DNA of 64,000 nucleotides from Sulfurimicrobium sp963741495 (GTDB lineage: Bacteria; Pseudomonadota; Gammaproteobacteria; Burkholderiales; Sulfuricellaceae), in the NCBI GenBank assembly GCA_963741495.1, contig CAVUID010000015.1, forward strand, positions 620,001-684,000, written 5' to 3'. The position numbers were made by a program, and so were the translations under genes. Positions 1 through 8,773 of this stretch are shown in pieces (position 1 is the first letter of the stretch; every line of letters starts with the position of its first letter). Under the pieces are notes generated by a model. It worked only from the letters and a program-made list of their open reading frames with translations. It ran no database searches and was not told the origin of the DNA.

Positions 1-767
1 TCCCGCAAAGCAACAGCCAGTACCTGATCGATGCGCAACACACCGGCACTGAATCCCTGCAACGCGGCGCGGCGCTGTACTACGGTCTCGGTAAGCATGT
101 CACGGTGATAGATCGGGCGATACAACACCACCGCGTGACGGCCGCCATCCTGCACCAGGGCGATCCTGCCAGAAATGGCCATGCTCCCGCTGTCGCCCGC
201 CAATGACAGCGCTTGCCGTCCTTCAGGGCGAGAAGCTGCGTCAAAGCCCAGCACCATCTCATTGCCGGCAAGCGGCTCGGTATAGCGAACAGGAAAATAT
301 TCATCACGCTCACCTGCCGCCACCACTCCGCCACCCGTCTTCAGTTCACTCAACTGCGCACCCGGCCTGATTCGCGCCAGTTCAGCATCAAACATTTGGC
401 GCTCGGAAGCCGAAATACGTGGCAGCCATTGCAACGCCTGAAATTCCGGGTGATTGCGCAATGCACCGCGCGAGAAATAGTGGAACCCCTCGGCACTCAC
501 CTGCTCGGATGCAGTGAAATAACGGCCAACCGAGTCCACCACTTCAAGCGCCCGGTCCAGACTGCGCTGAAAGCGCGCCGCCTCGTTGGTTGCGCGCCAT
601 TCCAGTTGCACACGCAATTTTTGTTCGGCGAGGTGAATTTCGTTGCGCATGAATAACAAGGTCAACAATACACCCAGGCTGGCAACAGCCAGCACCGCAG
701 CGTAGCGACGAAAAAAAGGGCGCAGCCTCGAAATGTCAAGCAAGGGAATCAATGAAAAACCAGACAA
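1..767 (-). CDS. CHASE-domain membrane sensor, N-terminal part (runs off the left edge)
   Basis: The minus-strand frame is open from about 767 to the window edge. It begins with a short cytoplasmic stretch and one hydrophobic segment (RRYAAVLAVASLGVLLTLLF) and continues into an extracytoplasmic domain. That domain carries the motif FPVRYTEP and the arrangement typical of CHASE ligand-binding domains (VDSVGRYF, ALQWLPRIS). There is no in-frame ATG before the membrane segment. A TTG at 767 preceded by GGAAAG at 8 bases is the best start; a TTG at 752 is the alternative. CHASE domains sit in front of kinases, GGDEF or EAL modules, but the output module lies outside the window, so the enzymatic role is unknown. 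Confidence 0.75.
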   Translation of the reverse strand, partial: MSGFSLIPLLDISRLRPFFRRYAAVLAVASLGVLLTLLFMRNEIHLAEQKLRVQLEWRATNEAARFQRSLDRALEVVDSVGRYFTASEQVSAEGFHYFSRGALRNHPEFQALQWLPRISASERQMFDAELARIRPGAQLSELKTGGGVVAAGERDEYFPVRYTEPLAGNEMVLGFDAASRPEGRQALSLAGDSGSMAISGRIALVQDGGRHAVVLYRPIYHRDMLTETVVQRRAALQGFSAGVLRIDQVLAVALR

Positions 768-796
768 AAGTCATTCTTTCCATCATAGCATCAAGA

Positions 797-834
797 TAAA
801 AAAAACCGCTCCGATTTGATCTGGAGCGGTTTTA
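797..834 (-). terminator. Rho-independent terminator downstream of apbC
   Basis: A stem of ACCGCTCC/GGAGCGGT is followed on the minus strand by a run of eight T. It lies 23 bases past the apbC stop codon and just ahead of the CHASE gene start, so it separates the two genes. The reverse orientation also has a short T run and may work weakly. Confidence 0.8.
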
Positions 835-856
835 ATTTTGCGCCTGGGTCTGCTGA

Positions 857-1945
857 TCAGGTGTTCTGAATCACGATGCTCGGGAAACGTGCACTGAAGT
901 CCTGCGCCTGTTCCGCCACACGGATCGCCACGCGACGGGCAATGTCGCGGTAAATCATGGAAATACGCGAGTCCGGCTCGGCAACCACGGTCGGCTTGCC
1001 GGAATCGGTTTCAACGCGGATACGCATGTCCAGCGGCAGGGAGCCGAGGAATTCCACTTCGTAGTCCTGGCACATTTTCTCGCCGCCGCCGGTGCCGAAG
1101 ATGCGCTCTTCGTGGCCGCAGTTGGAGCAGATATGCAGGCTCATGTTTTCCACGATGCCGAGGATGGGAATGCCCACTTTCTCGAACATCTTCAGGCCCT
1201 TGCGAGCGTCGATCAGGGCGATGTCCTGCGGCGTGGTGACGATCACGGCGCCGGTCACCGGCACGCGCTGCGCCAGGGTCAGCTGGATGTCGCCGGTACC
1301 AGGCGGCAGGTCGACCACCAGGTAGTCGAGATCTTTCCACTTGGTGTCGTTGAGCAACTGTTCCAGCGCCTGGGTGACCATCGGGCCGCGCCACACCATG
1401 GGCTGCTCGACGTCGACCAGGAAGCCGATGGACATGGCCTGAATGCCGTGCCCCATCATGGGCTCCATGCTTTGCCCGTCGGTCGAATCGGGGCGACCGG
1501 TAATGCCCAGCATGGTAGGCTGGGATGGGCCGTAAATATCCGCATCCATGATGCCCACAGAGGCGCCTTCAGCCGCCAGCGCCAGTGCCAGGTTGACCGC
1601 GGTGGTGGATTTGCCCACGCCGCCCTTGCCGGAAGCCACGGCGATCACATTTTTCACGCCGGGAATCAGCTTCACGCCTTTCTGCACGGCATGCGATACG
1701 ATTTTCTGGCTCATGTTGACGGTCACGTCACCTACGCCGGAAATGGTTTTCAGCTTGTCCGTCACCAGCTTCTGGATGTCGCTCATCACGCCCTTGGCGG
1801 GGTAGCCCAGCACCACGTCCACGGTCACATTGTTGCCATCCACCTTGATGTTCTTGGCGGATTTGCTGGTCATGTAATCCTTTTTGGTATGAGGATCGAT
1901 CAATTCCTTCAGCGCGGTTTGCACTTGCAGTTCTGAAACAGCCAT
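857..1945 (-). CDS. apbC: Iron-sulfur cluster carrier protein ApbC (Mrp/NBP35 family)
   Basis: A 362-residue P-loop ATPase that is expected to bind a [4Fe-4S] cluster and hand it to apo-proteins in the cytoplasm. Residues 1-90 form an MIP18/DUF59-type domain. The deviant Walker A motif GKGGVGKSTT lies near residue 105, and the CSNC pair near 270 is the cluster-bridging CxxC of the family. Length is typical. The ATG at 1945 is preceded by AGGAGC at good spacing. The gene diverges from metG across an intergenic region with short direct repeats. The Hox hydrogenase and other Fe-S proteins encoded nearby are plausible clients, but that link is inference. Confidence 0.95.
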   Translation of the reverse strand: MAVSELQVQTALKELIDPHTKKDYMTSKSAKNIKVDGNNVTVDVVLGYPAKGVMSDIQKLVTDKLKTISGVGDVTVNMSQKIVSHAVQKGVKLIPGVKNVIAVASGKGGVGKSTTAVNLALALAAEGASVGIMDADIYGPSQPTMLGITGRPDSTDGQSMEPMMGHGIQAMSIGFLVDVEQPMVWRGPMVTQALEQLLNDTKWKDLDYLVVDLPPGTGDIQLTLAQRVPVTGAVIVTTPQDIALIDARKGLKMFEKVGIPILGIVENMSLHICSNCGHEERIFGTGGGEKMCQDYEVEFLGSLPLDMRIRVETDSGKPTVVAEPDSRISMIYRDIARRVAIRVAEQAQDFSARFPSIVIQNT

Positions 1946-1964
1946 GCTTGCTCCTTGTTAGTTG

Positions 1965-2055
1965 TCAGCCATCAGCGTTCAGCCATCAGTAAAATCCCGG
2001 CGCAGAGCGCCTGATAACGCCACTGAACAACTGAATACTGACAACTGAACACTGA
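1965..2055. repeat. Short direct repeats between apbC and metG
   Basis: TCAGCCATCAG occurs at 1965-1975 and 1979-1989 (14-base period). CAACTGAATACTGA at 2028-2041 is followed immediately by CAACTGAACACTGA at 2042-2055. The first unit recurs inside metG at 2920-2944 with the same 14-base period, so it behaves as a dispersed microrepeat family and not as a simple operator. Confidence 0.7.
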
Positions 2056-2097
2056 ATGAGTTTGTTACAATTCGATTTTATCTGTTTTGAGCTTCCC

Positions 2098-4245
2098 ATG
2101 ACACGCAAAATCCTGGTCACGTCCGCCCTGCCCTATGCCAACGGCAGCATCCACCTCGGGCACCTGGTGGAATACATACAGACCGATATCTGGGTACGGT
2201 TTCATAAAATGCAAGCGGACACGCAATGTTTCTATGTCTGTGCTGACGATACCCACGGTACGCCCATCATGCTGCGAGCGGAAAAGGAAGGCATCACCCC
2301 GGAACAGCTGATCGATCGGGTGTGGCATGAGCACACCAGCGATTTCAGCGGCTTTCATATCGAATTCGACAATTACTACTCGACCAACTCCGATGAAAAC
2401 AAAAACCTGGCGCAGTCGATTTACCGCAAGCTGCGCGATGACGCCAAACTGATCGATACCAAAATCATTGAACAGTTCTACGACCCGGAAAAGGAAATGT
2501 TCCTGCCGGATCGCTTCATCAAGGGCGAATGCCCCAAGTGCCATGCCCAGGACCAGTATGGCGATTCCTGCGAGGCCTGCGGCGCCACCTATTCGCCTAC
2601 CGACCTGATCAACCCGGTTTCCGCTGTTTCCGGCGCGAAACCGGTGCGCAAGGAATCCGAGCATTACTTCTTCAAGCTCGGCGACGACAAGTGCAAGGCG
2701 TTTCTCGCTAACTGGACACAAACTCAAGGGCACCTGCAGGCCGAAGCCTCCAACAAGATGCAGGAATGGCTCGAATCCGGCCTGAACAACTGGGACATCT
2801 CGCGCGATGCGCCCTATTTCGGCTTCGAAATCCCGGATGCGCCGGGCAAATATTTTTACGTCTGGCTGGATGCGCCGATCGGCTACATGGCCAGTTTCAT
2901 GAATCTGGCCCAGAAGCTTTCAGCCGTCAGCGGTCAGCCATCAGCTGAAGCGATGTTCGACGAATTCTGGAAAGAGGGCTCCAGCACCGAGCTGTATCAC
3001 TTCATCGGCAAGGATATTCTCTACTTTCACGCCCTGTTCTGGCCGGCCACGCTGAAATTTTCCGGCCACCGCACGCCCACCAGCGTTTTCGCCCACGGCT
3101 TCCTCACCGTGAACGGGCAGAAAATGTCCAAGTCGCGCGGCACCTTCATCACCGCAGAGAGCTATCTGCAGCACCTCAATCCGGAATACCTGCGCTATTA
3201 CTACGCGGCCAAGCTCAACGGCAGCATGGAAGACATCGACCTCAGCCTGGAAGACTTCAGCGCCCGGGTCAACAGCGACCTGGTGGGCAAATATGTCAAT
3301 ATTGCCAGCCGCGCCGCCGGCTTCATTCACAAGCGCTTCGAAGGTCGCCTGATCGCGCCTGATGAACGCCGCCAACCGGAGGAAGAGGAACTCGAAATCA
3401 TCCTGCTCGGCTCGGAGGAAATGATTGCGCGCGCCTATGCCGAGCGCGATTTCAGCCGGGCGATCCGCGAAATCATGCGCCTTACCGATGCCGTGAATCA
3501 GTTTGTCGACCAGAACAAACCCTGGGAACTGGCCAAGAAGCCGGAGCAGGAAAAACGCCTACACCAGGTATGCAGCGAAAGCCTGAACGCTTTCCGCATT
3601 CTCACTATTTACCTCAAGCCGGTATTGCCGCAGCTCGCTGCAAAGGTGGAACAATTCCTGAATCTGGAAGGGAAAATGGGGTGGCAGGATCTCAAGACCT
3701 ACCCTGCCGACGCCATCAACGCCTACGAGCATCTCATGACCCGGATCGACCCAAAACAGGTGGAAGCCATGATCGAAGCCAACAAAGCCACACTCGCACC
3801 GGCCGCCGAGCCGCATTCACAGGCGCGCCACGGCGAGAAACAGCAGCACTCAGCAAGCCCCTCTCCCCAACCCTCTCCCCAAGGGGGCGAGGGGGCAAAC
3901 GAGAGCACTATCGCGCCACTTGTTACGATTGACGATTTCAGCAAGATCGACCTGCGCATCGCCAGAATCGTTAATGCCGAACATGTCGAAGGCGCAGACA
4001 AACTGCTGCAACTCACGCTGGATATCGGCGAAGGCAAAACCCGCAACGTGTTTGCAGGCATCAAGTCCGCCTATGCCCCGGAAAAGCTGATCGGTCGCAT
4101 GACCGTGATGGTCGCCAACCTCGCCCCGCGCAAAATGAAATTCGGCCTGTCAGAAGGCATGGTGCTGGCCGCTTCCGGCGATACGCCGGGGCTGTTCATT
4201 CTCGGCCCGGATGAAGGCGCAGAGCCTGGCATGCGCGTCAAATAA
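2098..4245 (+). CDS. metG: Methionyl-tRNA synthetase (MetRS)
   Basis: A cytoplasmic class I aminoacyl-tRNA synthetase that charges tRNA-Met. From the ATG at 2098 it is 715 residues long and starts MTRKILVTSALPYANG, the usual MetRS N-terminus; an upstream ATG at 2056 would add 14 unconserved residues. The HIGH-type motif is HLGH, the KMSKS loop is present exactly, and a zinc knuckle (CPKC...CEAC) marks the MetG1 type. The last ~110 residues are an EMAPII-like tRNA-binding dimerisation domain. Two dispersed repeats have been absorbed in frame, near residues 275-283 and in the linker near 587-600. The permease gene follows after 4 bases. Confidence 0.97.
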   Translation: MTRKILVTSALPYANGSIHLGHLVEYIQTDIWVRFHKMQADTQCFYVCADDTHGTPIMLRAEKEGITPEQLIDRVWHEHTSDFSGFHIEFDNYYSTNSDENKNLAQSIYRKLRDDAKLIDTKIIEQFYDPEKEMFLPDRFIKGECPKCHAQDQYGDSCEACGATYSPTDLINPVSAVSGAKPVRKESEHYFFKLGDDKCKAFLANWTQTQGHLQAEASNKMQEWLESGLNNWDISRDAPYFGFEIPDAPGKYFYVWLDAPIGYMASFMNLAQKLSAVSGQPSAEAMFDEFWKEGSSTELYHFIGKDILYFHALFWPATLKFSGHRTPTSVFAHGFLTVNGQKMSKSRGTFITAESYLQHLNPEYLRYYYAAKLNGSMEDIDLSLEDFSARVNSDLVGKYVNIASRAAGFIHKRFEGRLIAPDERRQPEEEELEIILLGSEEMIARAYAERDFSRAIREIMRLTDAVNQFVDQNKPWELAKKPEQEKRLHQVCSESLNAFRILTIYLKPVLPQLAAKVEQFLNLEGKMGWQDLKTYPADAINAYEHLMTRIDPKQVEAMIEANKATLAPAAEPHSQARHGEKQQHSASPSPQPSPQGGEGANESTIAPLVTIDDFSKIDLRIARIVNAEHVEGADKLLQLTLDIGEGKTRNVFAGIKSAYAPEKLIGRMTVMVANLAPRKMKFGLSEGMVLAASGDTPGLFILGPDEGAEPGMRVK
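2920..2944. repeat. Dispersed microrepeat inside metG
   Basis: TCAGCCGTCAG and TCAGCCATCAG stand 14 bases apart and are translated as part of LSAVSGQPSAEA. The same paired unit lies in the apbC-metG intergenic region at 1965-1989. The copy is in frame and does not interrupt MetRS. Confidence 0.65.
3857..3896. repeat. Palindromic repeat in the metG linker
   Basis: A C-rich arm (CCCCTCTCCCCAACCCTCTC) is followed by a G-rich arm (AAGGGGGCGAGGGGGC). It is translated as the low-complexity stretch SPSPQPSPQGGEG between the anticodon-binding domain and the EMAPII-like domain. It resembles REP-type repeats that normally sit between genes; a related C-rich/G-rich palindrome lies at 18469-18542. Confidence 0.7.
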
Positions 4246-4249
4246 GCAC

Positions 4250-5851
4250 ATGCCAGATATCGCCACGACACCAGAACCACCGGAAGAATCGCCCGAAATC
4301 CAGCGCAAGGTGGCGGTGGCGGCCTGCTTCGGCACTTTTCTCGAATGGTATGACTTCCTCACCTTTGCCTCGCTGGCAACTTATTTCAGCGTCCTGTTTT
4401 TTCCGCAAGGCAATCCGGTAACAGCCTTACTCGCCAGTCTCGCCACCTTTGGCGTGGGCATGGTGGTGCGTCCGGTCGGTGCGGCGTTGTTCGGCTCACT
4501 GGGGGACAAATACGGGCGGCGCCCGATTTTTATCGCCACCATTACGCTCATGGGCGTGACCACCTTTGCCGTCGGCCTGCTGCCGACCTTTGACCAGGTC
4601 GGCATGCTCGCACCCGCCCTGCTGCTGCTGATGCGTCTCCTGCAGGGACTGGCGGTTGGCGGGGAAATCGGCGGCGCAGCGGTCTATCTCACCGAGCACG
4701 CCCCAAGCAAGCGCCGCGGCGTCTACACCAGCGTACTGCAACTGATGGGGCCGCTCGGCATGATGGCTTCCACCTTTCAGGTCGTCCTGCTGGGCCTGCT
4801 GCTTAGCGATGCGGATTTCCGCGCCTGGGGCTGGCGCGTCCCTTTCCTGCTGTCCTCCGTGCTGCTGGCAATTTCCCTGAAAAGCCGCCTCAGCCTGCAT
4901 GAGTCGCCAGTCTTCCGCCGCCTGCGCGAGAAAAATGCCCTGTCGCGCACACCCTTGCGCGACTGCCTCAGCGACCGTCATACCCTGGGCCGCATGGCCC
5001 TGCTGTTTTTCTGCATCTCCGCAGGCGGGTCGCTGCTGTTCTTTTCCTCGCAGGTCTATACCAATGTCTTTCTCAGAAACGTGGTCAGGCTGGATGCACA
5101 ATTGGCCGGCACGCTGGTCATGGTGGCCACCATTGCCCTGTTTCCGCTGACCATTCTGTGCGGCTGGCTGTCCGACCGGATCGGGCGCAGACCTGTGCTG
5201 CTGGCGGGCCTGCTGCTGGGATGCCTTACGCTGGTGCCGGTTTTCAATGGGCTGCTGCATTTCGGTAACCCGGCGCTGGAGCGTTTCAATAATGAAGTGA
5301 CAGTGGTTTTGTCCGGTAGCGCGTGCGGCTACGACCCCTTCACGCCAGCGCGCAACGACTGCGAACGCTACCAGGAAACGCTGGTCAAGCTGGGCGTCAG
5401 TTATATCCTGGAGAACAGCGCAGGTACGCGGGAAACCAGCATCAGAGTCGGCAATGACAACGTGGTCGAGGGATTCCACCCCGAGCGTCTTGATGAAGCC
5501 CTCAAAGCCAAGGGCTGGACGGCACAGGCCGACTCCAGCCAGGCCAACCGGCTCATGCTGGTGCTGCTGATGATGGTACTGGTGGTTGCGGTGGCACTGA
5601 TTACCGGCCCGCAAACCGCCACTTTGGCCGAGCTGTTCCCGGCCCGTACCCGCTACTCAGCCGTCGCACTGCCTCACAACCTCAGCGCGGGCTGGATCGG
5701 CGGGCTCTCACCCTTCATGGTCACTTTTATCAGTGTCAAGGGCGGCAATGCGCTTTCCGGAATCTGGTACCCCGCCGCATTGCTGACGCTGGCTTTCTTG
5801 ATCGGGCTGATTTTCCTGCCGGAGACCGCGAACACGCCGCTGGACGATTAG
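4250..5851 (+). CDS. MFS transporter, metabolite:H+ symporter (MHS) type
   Basis: A 533-residue inner-membrane permease. The motif GDKYGRRP between helices 2 and 3 and SDRIGRRP in the second half are MFS signatures; FGTFLEWYDF and the helix pattern fit the MHS group (shikimate/proline/dicarboxylate carriers). Residues about 338-432 form a hydrophilic insertion with two cysteines (CGYDPFTPARNDC) before the last four helices, probably a periplasmic loop. The ATG at 4250, four bases after the metG stop, is preferred over an in-frame ATG at 4211 inside metG, and translation may be coupled. The substrate cannot be inferred from sequence. Confidence 0.85.
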   Translation: MPDIATTPEPPEESPEIQRKVAVAACFGTFLEWYDFLTFASLATYFSVLFFPQGNPVTALLASLATFGVGMVVRPVGAALFGSLGDKYGRRPIFIATITLMGVTTFAVGLLPTFDQVGMLAPALLLLMRLLQGLAVGGEIGGAAVYLTEHAPSKRRGVYTSVLQLMGPLGMMASTFQVVLLGLLLSDADFRAWGWRVPFLLSSVLLAISLKSRLSLHESPVFRRLREKNALSRTPLRDCLSDRHTLGRMALLFFCISAGGSLLFFSSQVYTNVFLRNVVRLDAQLAGTLVMVATIALFPLTILCGWLSDRIGRRPVLLAGLLLGCLTLVPVFNGLLHFGNPALERFNNEVTVVLSGSACGYDPFTPARNDCERYQETLVKLGVSYILENSAGTRETSIRVGNDNVVEGFHPERLDEALKAKGWTAQADSSQANRLMLVLLMMVLVVAVALITGPQTATLAELFPARTRYSAVALPHNLSAGWIGGLSPFMVTFISVKGGNALSGIWYPAALLTLAFLIGLIFLPETANTPLDD

Positions 5852-5880
5852 CCGCGTTTGACTTGCTCAGGGGTGCTTTC

Positions 5881-6318
5881 CTAGGTCAGCAGCGGGTGCA
5901 TCCAGACGAACATCGCCTGCCCCTGCGAATCTGCAAGCCGGGCCAGCGCGGAGAGTTCATCCACCAGGGATTGAACCTCTTCGGCGGGCCAGCCGCTCAA
6001 CTCGAACTCTTCGGTGGCAGCCAGTTCTTCTCCCACCATTTCAATCGCCTCCTCTTCGAGGCCGAACAGTTTCTCCATCAGCTCGTCCGGGATCCGCAGG
6101 ACGATCGGGCCGTCGTCACCCGCCACGTAAACCGGCTCGTAGGCATAGACGGCATCCTCCAGTCCGTCGCCGGTCAGGAGGCAGTGCAGCGTTATGATTT
6201 TTGCCGTATCGATATCTCTTGCCTCGATGCCGCTCCACTCGGCGACAGGATGCTGCGACTCGCCGATGGCCTCGACATCCTCCTCGTCCGCACAAATAAT
6301 ATTTACCAGAATTCCCAT
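5881..6318 (-). CDS. Small acidic protein of unknown function
   Basis: A 145-residue soluble protein with no signal peptide or membrane segment. It is strongly acidic (runs such as FGLEEEAIEMVGEE) and ends in a Trp-containing segment (FVWMHPLLT). The stretch DIDTAKIITLHCLLTGDG faintly recalls the W-x-LH-x-LLTG element of DUF1877 proteins, but I would not assign the family on that alone. It stands alone, convergent with the permease gene and divergent from the FapA gene. Its clean open frame and protein-like composition support a real gene. Confidence 0.7.
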   Translation of the reverse strand: MGILVNIICADEEDVEAIGESQHPVAEWSGIEARDIDTAKIITLHCLLTGDGLEDAVYAYEPVYVAGDDGPIVLRIPDELMEKLFGLEEEAIEMVGEELAATEEFELSGWPAEEVQSLVDELSALARLADSQGQAMFVWMHPLLT

Positions 6319-6446
6319 TACCCGCTCTCATGCTTGCCTGAAGAAAGCGAATATTACCTGCTTCTGCACATGCCAGTAATACTGGCCGAATAGCAGGCCG
6401 GTACAGTAAAAACCTGATACCCTTCAAAAAAACAGGGGGATACCGG

Positions 6447-8090
6447 ATGGTTGAAGTACTGGATACACAAAATCAGGCTTTATCACTCTCAATAACGGAT
6501 GACAGCCGCAAGCTGCTGGCAAGTTTTACCCCGGCAGAAAACCGGGTGCCCGTCGACATGGACTGGCTACAGCAAAAAATTGCTGCCGAAGGATTTTCGC
6601 AGCTCTTCCTCTTCGAGCCGGTCATGGCTCAGCTGATCAAGCAATATGCCACGGCCACTGAACCGTTCAGCCTGGAAATCGGGGAGATTCGCGACGCCAG
6701 CGCAGCCGTTGAAGTTGCGCCGGACAAAATGATGGCCTGGCTCACTGTGGCCTCGCCCTGCGGCGGTGCAGCCATCACCCGTGAACAGATTGAGCGCGCC
6801 TTATCTGAAAAAGCCATTACTGCCGGCATCCTGGTCAAAGAAATCGAGCAGGTGCTGGCAAATAGTAGTGCGGACAGAATCCAAATCGCCCAGGGGCGCG
6901 AGGCAGTAAATGGCGAGGATGGCCGCCTGCAATGCCTGATCGCCATGGTCAAGGATCGCCACCCCCATCTCGATGAAAACGACATTGCCGATTACCGCGA
7001 ATTGGGCGGCATTGTCACGGTACACCAGGGCGAGCGCCTGATGCAGAAACACCCGCCCACGCAGGGCGAAGCCGGGGAAAACGTGCTCGGGCAGGTTATC
7101 CCGGCCAAACCCGGCAAGGAAGCCATGTTCTCCCCCCAGCTCAAGGGCGCCATGGTCGATCCGGAAGATCCCGCCTTTCTGATCGCGGAAACGCCCGGCC
7201 AGCCTGTGGAAGTCAGTCACGGCATGATTGTTGAGCCGACTGTCACGCTAAAGACGGTTGACCTGTCTACCGGAAATATAGACTTCGATGGCACCATCGA
7301 AATAACGGGCGACGTACAAGTCGGCATGAGCATTCGCGCCACGGGCGACATCCATGTCGGCGGCACGGTCGAAGCAGCCACGCTCGATGCCGGGGGCGAC
7401 ATCATCGTCAAGGGCGGCATCATCGGCCACGGCGAGGTTCATGACCACCCGGACAAAAAGCAGAAACAGGGCATTGCCCGCATACGCTGCGATGGCTCCT
7501 GCTCTGCCCATTTCATTGAAAATGCCAGTGTCGAGACTGGCGACAGCATTCTGGTGGCCAACCTGGTGATGCAAAGCGAACTGGCGGCCATCAACCAGAT
7601 CATGGTCGGCATACCGGGAACGGGTACTGGCCGCATCATAGGCGGCCTGACCGAAGCCACCCTGCTGGTACAAGCCGCTTCGATAGGCTCGTCCTCCGGC
7701 GTCAAAACCCGGGTGATGGTTGGCACCAATCCCTATCTGCATGACAAACTGAAACGCACGACACAACATCTGGATACAAAAGCCACGGGAATGATTGAAG
7801 TCGTCAAACTGCTGGACTTCATAAAAAGCCATCCGGAACGCGTGCCGCCCGGGATGCTCAGCAAGGCTGAAAACACGCAAATGGCCCTGATGCTGGATAT
7901 AGAAACCCTGCAGGAAGAAAAAGAGCAATTCGAGCTGGAACTTGAACTATCCGTGGATGCCCGGGTGGTGGTGGATAAGACCGTATTCGGCGGCGTTCAG
8001 GTCGAGATCGGCGGAAAAGTTCATCATGTCGATACTCAAAGCGGCCCTGGCAGCTTTACCCTCGGCGAGGATGGAATCACATTTCAGTGA
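6447..8090 (+). CDS. FapA-family (DUF342) polymerizing beta-helix protein
   Basis: A 547-residue cytoplasmic protein. Residues 1-180 are a variable N-terminal part. The central region, about 180-430, shows repeated glycine-rich beta-strand units (GDVQVGMSIRATGDIHVGG, GGDIIVKGGIIG) typical of the right-handed beta-helix of FapA/DUF342. A coiled-coil segment rich in E/L (QEEKEQFELELELS) precedes a short C-terminal beta unit. FapA homologues have been linked to polar localisation of flagellar or signalling proteins. No flagellar genes are nearby, so the role here is open. The ATG follows a GGGGGA ribosome-binding site. Confidence 0.85.
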   Translation: MVEVLDTQNQALSLSITDDSRKLLASFTPAENRVPVDMDWLQQKIAAEGFSQLFLFEPVMAQLIKQYATATEPFSLEIGEIRDASAAVEVAPDKMMAWLTVASPCGGAAITREQIERALSEKAITAGILVKEIEQVLANSSADRIQIAQGREAVNGEDGRLQCLIAMVKDRHPHLDENDIADYRELGGIVTVHQGERLMQKHPPTQGEAGENVLGQVIPAKPGKEAMFSPQLKGAMVDPEDPAFLIAETPGQPVEVSHGMIVEPTVTLKTVDLSTGNIDFDGTIEITGDVQVGMSIRATGDIHVGGTVEAATLDAGGDIIVKGGIIGHGEVHDHPDKKQKQGIARIRCDGSCSAHFIENASVETGDSILVANLVMQSELAAINQIMVGIPGTGTGRIIGGLTEATLLVQAASIGSSSGVKTRVMVGTNPYLHDKLKRTTQHLDTKATGMIEVVKLLDFIKSHPERVPPGMLSKAENTQMALMLDIETLQEEKEQFELELELSVDARVVVDKTVFGGVQVEIGGKVHHVDTQSGPGSFTLGEDGITFQ

Positions 8091-8116
8091 TCTTTGGTTT
8101 CGGGAAAACGCGCCCT

Positions 8117-8200
8117 GTCATTGCGAGCGTAGCGAAGCAATCTCGTTTTATTAAATCAAAAAGTTACAGATTGCTTCGTCGCTTTGCTTCTCGCAATGAC
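8117..8200. repeat. Palindromic intergenic repeat
   Basis: The outer arms GTCATTGCGAG (8117-8127) and CTCGCAATGAC (8190-8200) and the inner arms GAAGCAATCT/AGATTGCTTC are inverted. The unit lies between the convergent fapA-like and marR genes and could form a long imperfect hairpin. The GCGAGCGTAGCGAAGCAATC type of sequence is a common dispersed element in bacterial genomes. Confidence 0.8.
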
Positions 8201-8218
8201 GGTTAAATCAGCGCTTCA

Positions 8219-8773
8219 CTAGAGTGACTGATCCGGCAAGCGCTTATCGGCTAATTTATTGTCCTGGATCTGCAGTTGCCTGATGACTTCTTCCAGTGAC
8301 ATATCAAGCAAGCGGATGGCTTCTGCCGGCAACGCGTTCAAGGCCTCAGGCAGTACGCCTTCAGTCGGGCCCGGCGCATTCTTGATCAAATCGGCTGCGG
8401 CTTCAGTGAGACGCAATCCAACCCGACGCTGATCTTCGGTACTGCGCGCCTTGATAATCAGCTTGCGGCCCACCAGTTTTTCGACCAGCTGGCTGCAAGT
8501 CGATTGGTGGATGGACAACCGTTCGGCCAGTTCCGACACGCCGATGCCCGGCGAATTCGAAATCTCCTGCAAGACCCACAGCTGCGACCCGGTCACACCA
8601 CAAGCCTGCTCTATGTCCCTAAAATGCTGGCGCATCGAGCCGTAAATCACGCGAAATTTCTTCAATACCTGAAGCGAACGCTGTTTTTCATTGTGCTGAT
8701 TCAAATGTATTTCTCCGACGGATTCCGGCATCTTCTGGTTGAATCCAGAAGCAAGCAAACCTGAACTCCACAT
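8219..8773 (-). CDS. MarR-family transcriptional regulator
   Basis: A winged-helix DNA-binding regulator of up to 184 residues. The recognition region reads GVSELAERLSIHQSTCSQLVEKLVGRKLI, followed by the wing STEDQRRVGLRLTEAA, which is the MarR signature. The start is uncertain: ATG 8773 gives an unconserved 14-residue leader with a weak ribosome site, while ATG 8731 (MPESVGEI) is more natural. It diverges from the sucrose cluster across about 190 AT-rich bases, the usual position for a local regulator. Control of the sucrose genes is therefore likely, but this is inference. Confidence 0.85.
   Translation of the reverse strand: MWSSGLLASGFNQKMPESVGEIHLNQHNEKQRSLQVLKKFRVIYGSMRQHFRDIEQACGVTGSQLWVLQEISNSPGIGVSELAERLSIHQSTCSQLVEKLVGRKLIIKARSTEDQRRVGLRLTEAAADLIKNAPGPTEGVLPEALNALPAEAIRLLDMSLEEVIRQLQIQDNKLADKRLPDQSL

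Noticed and set aside
1112..1936. 274-residue plus-strand open frame opposite apbC
   Set aside because: Shadow of apbC with His/Gly/Asp-rich translation and no independent signals.
4496..5614. 372-residue minus-strand open frame opposite the MFS permease
   Set aside because: Composition is Gln/His/Ala-rich shadow type; the plus-strand permease has clear MFS motifs.
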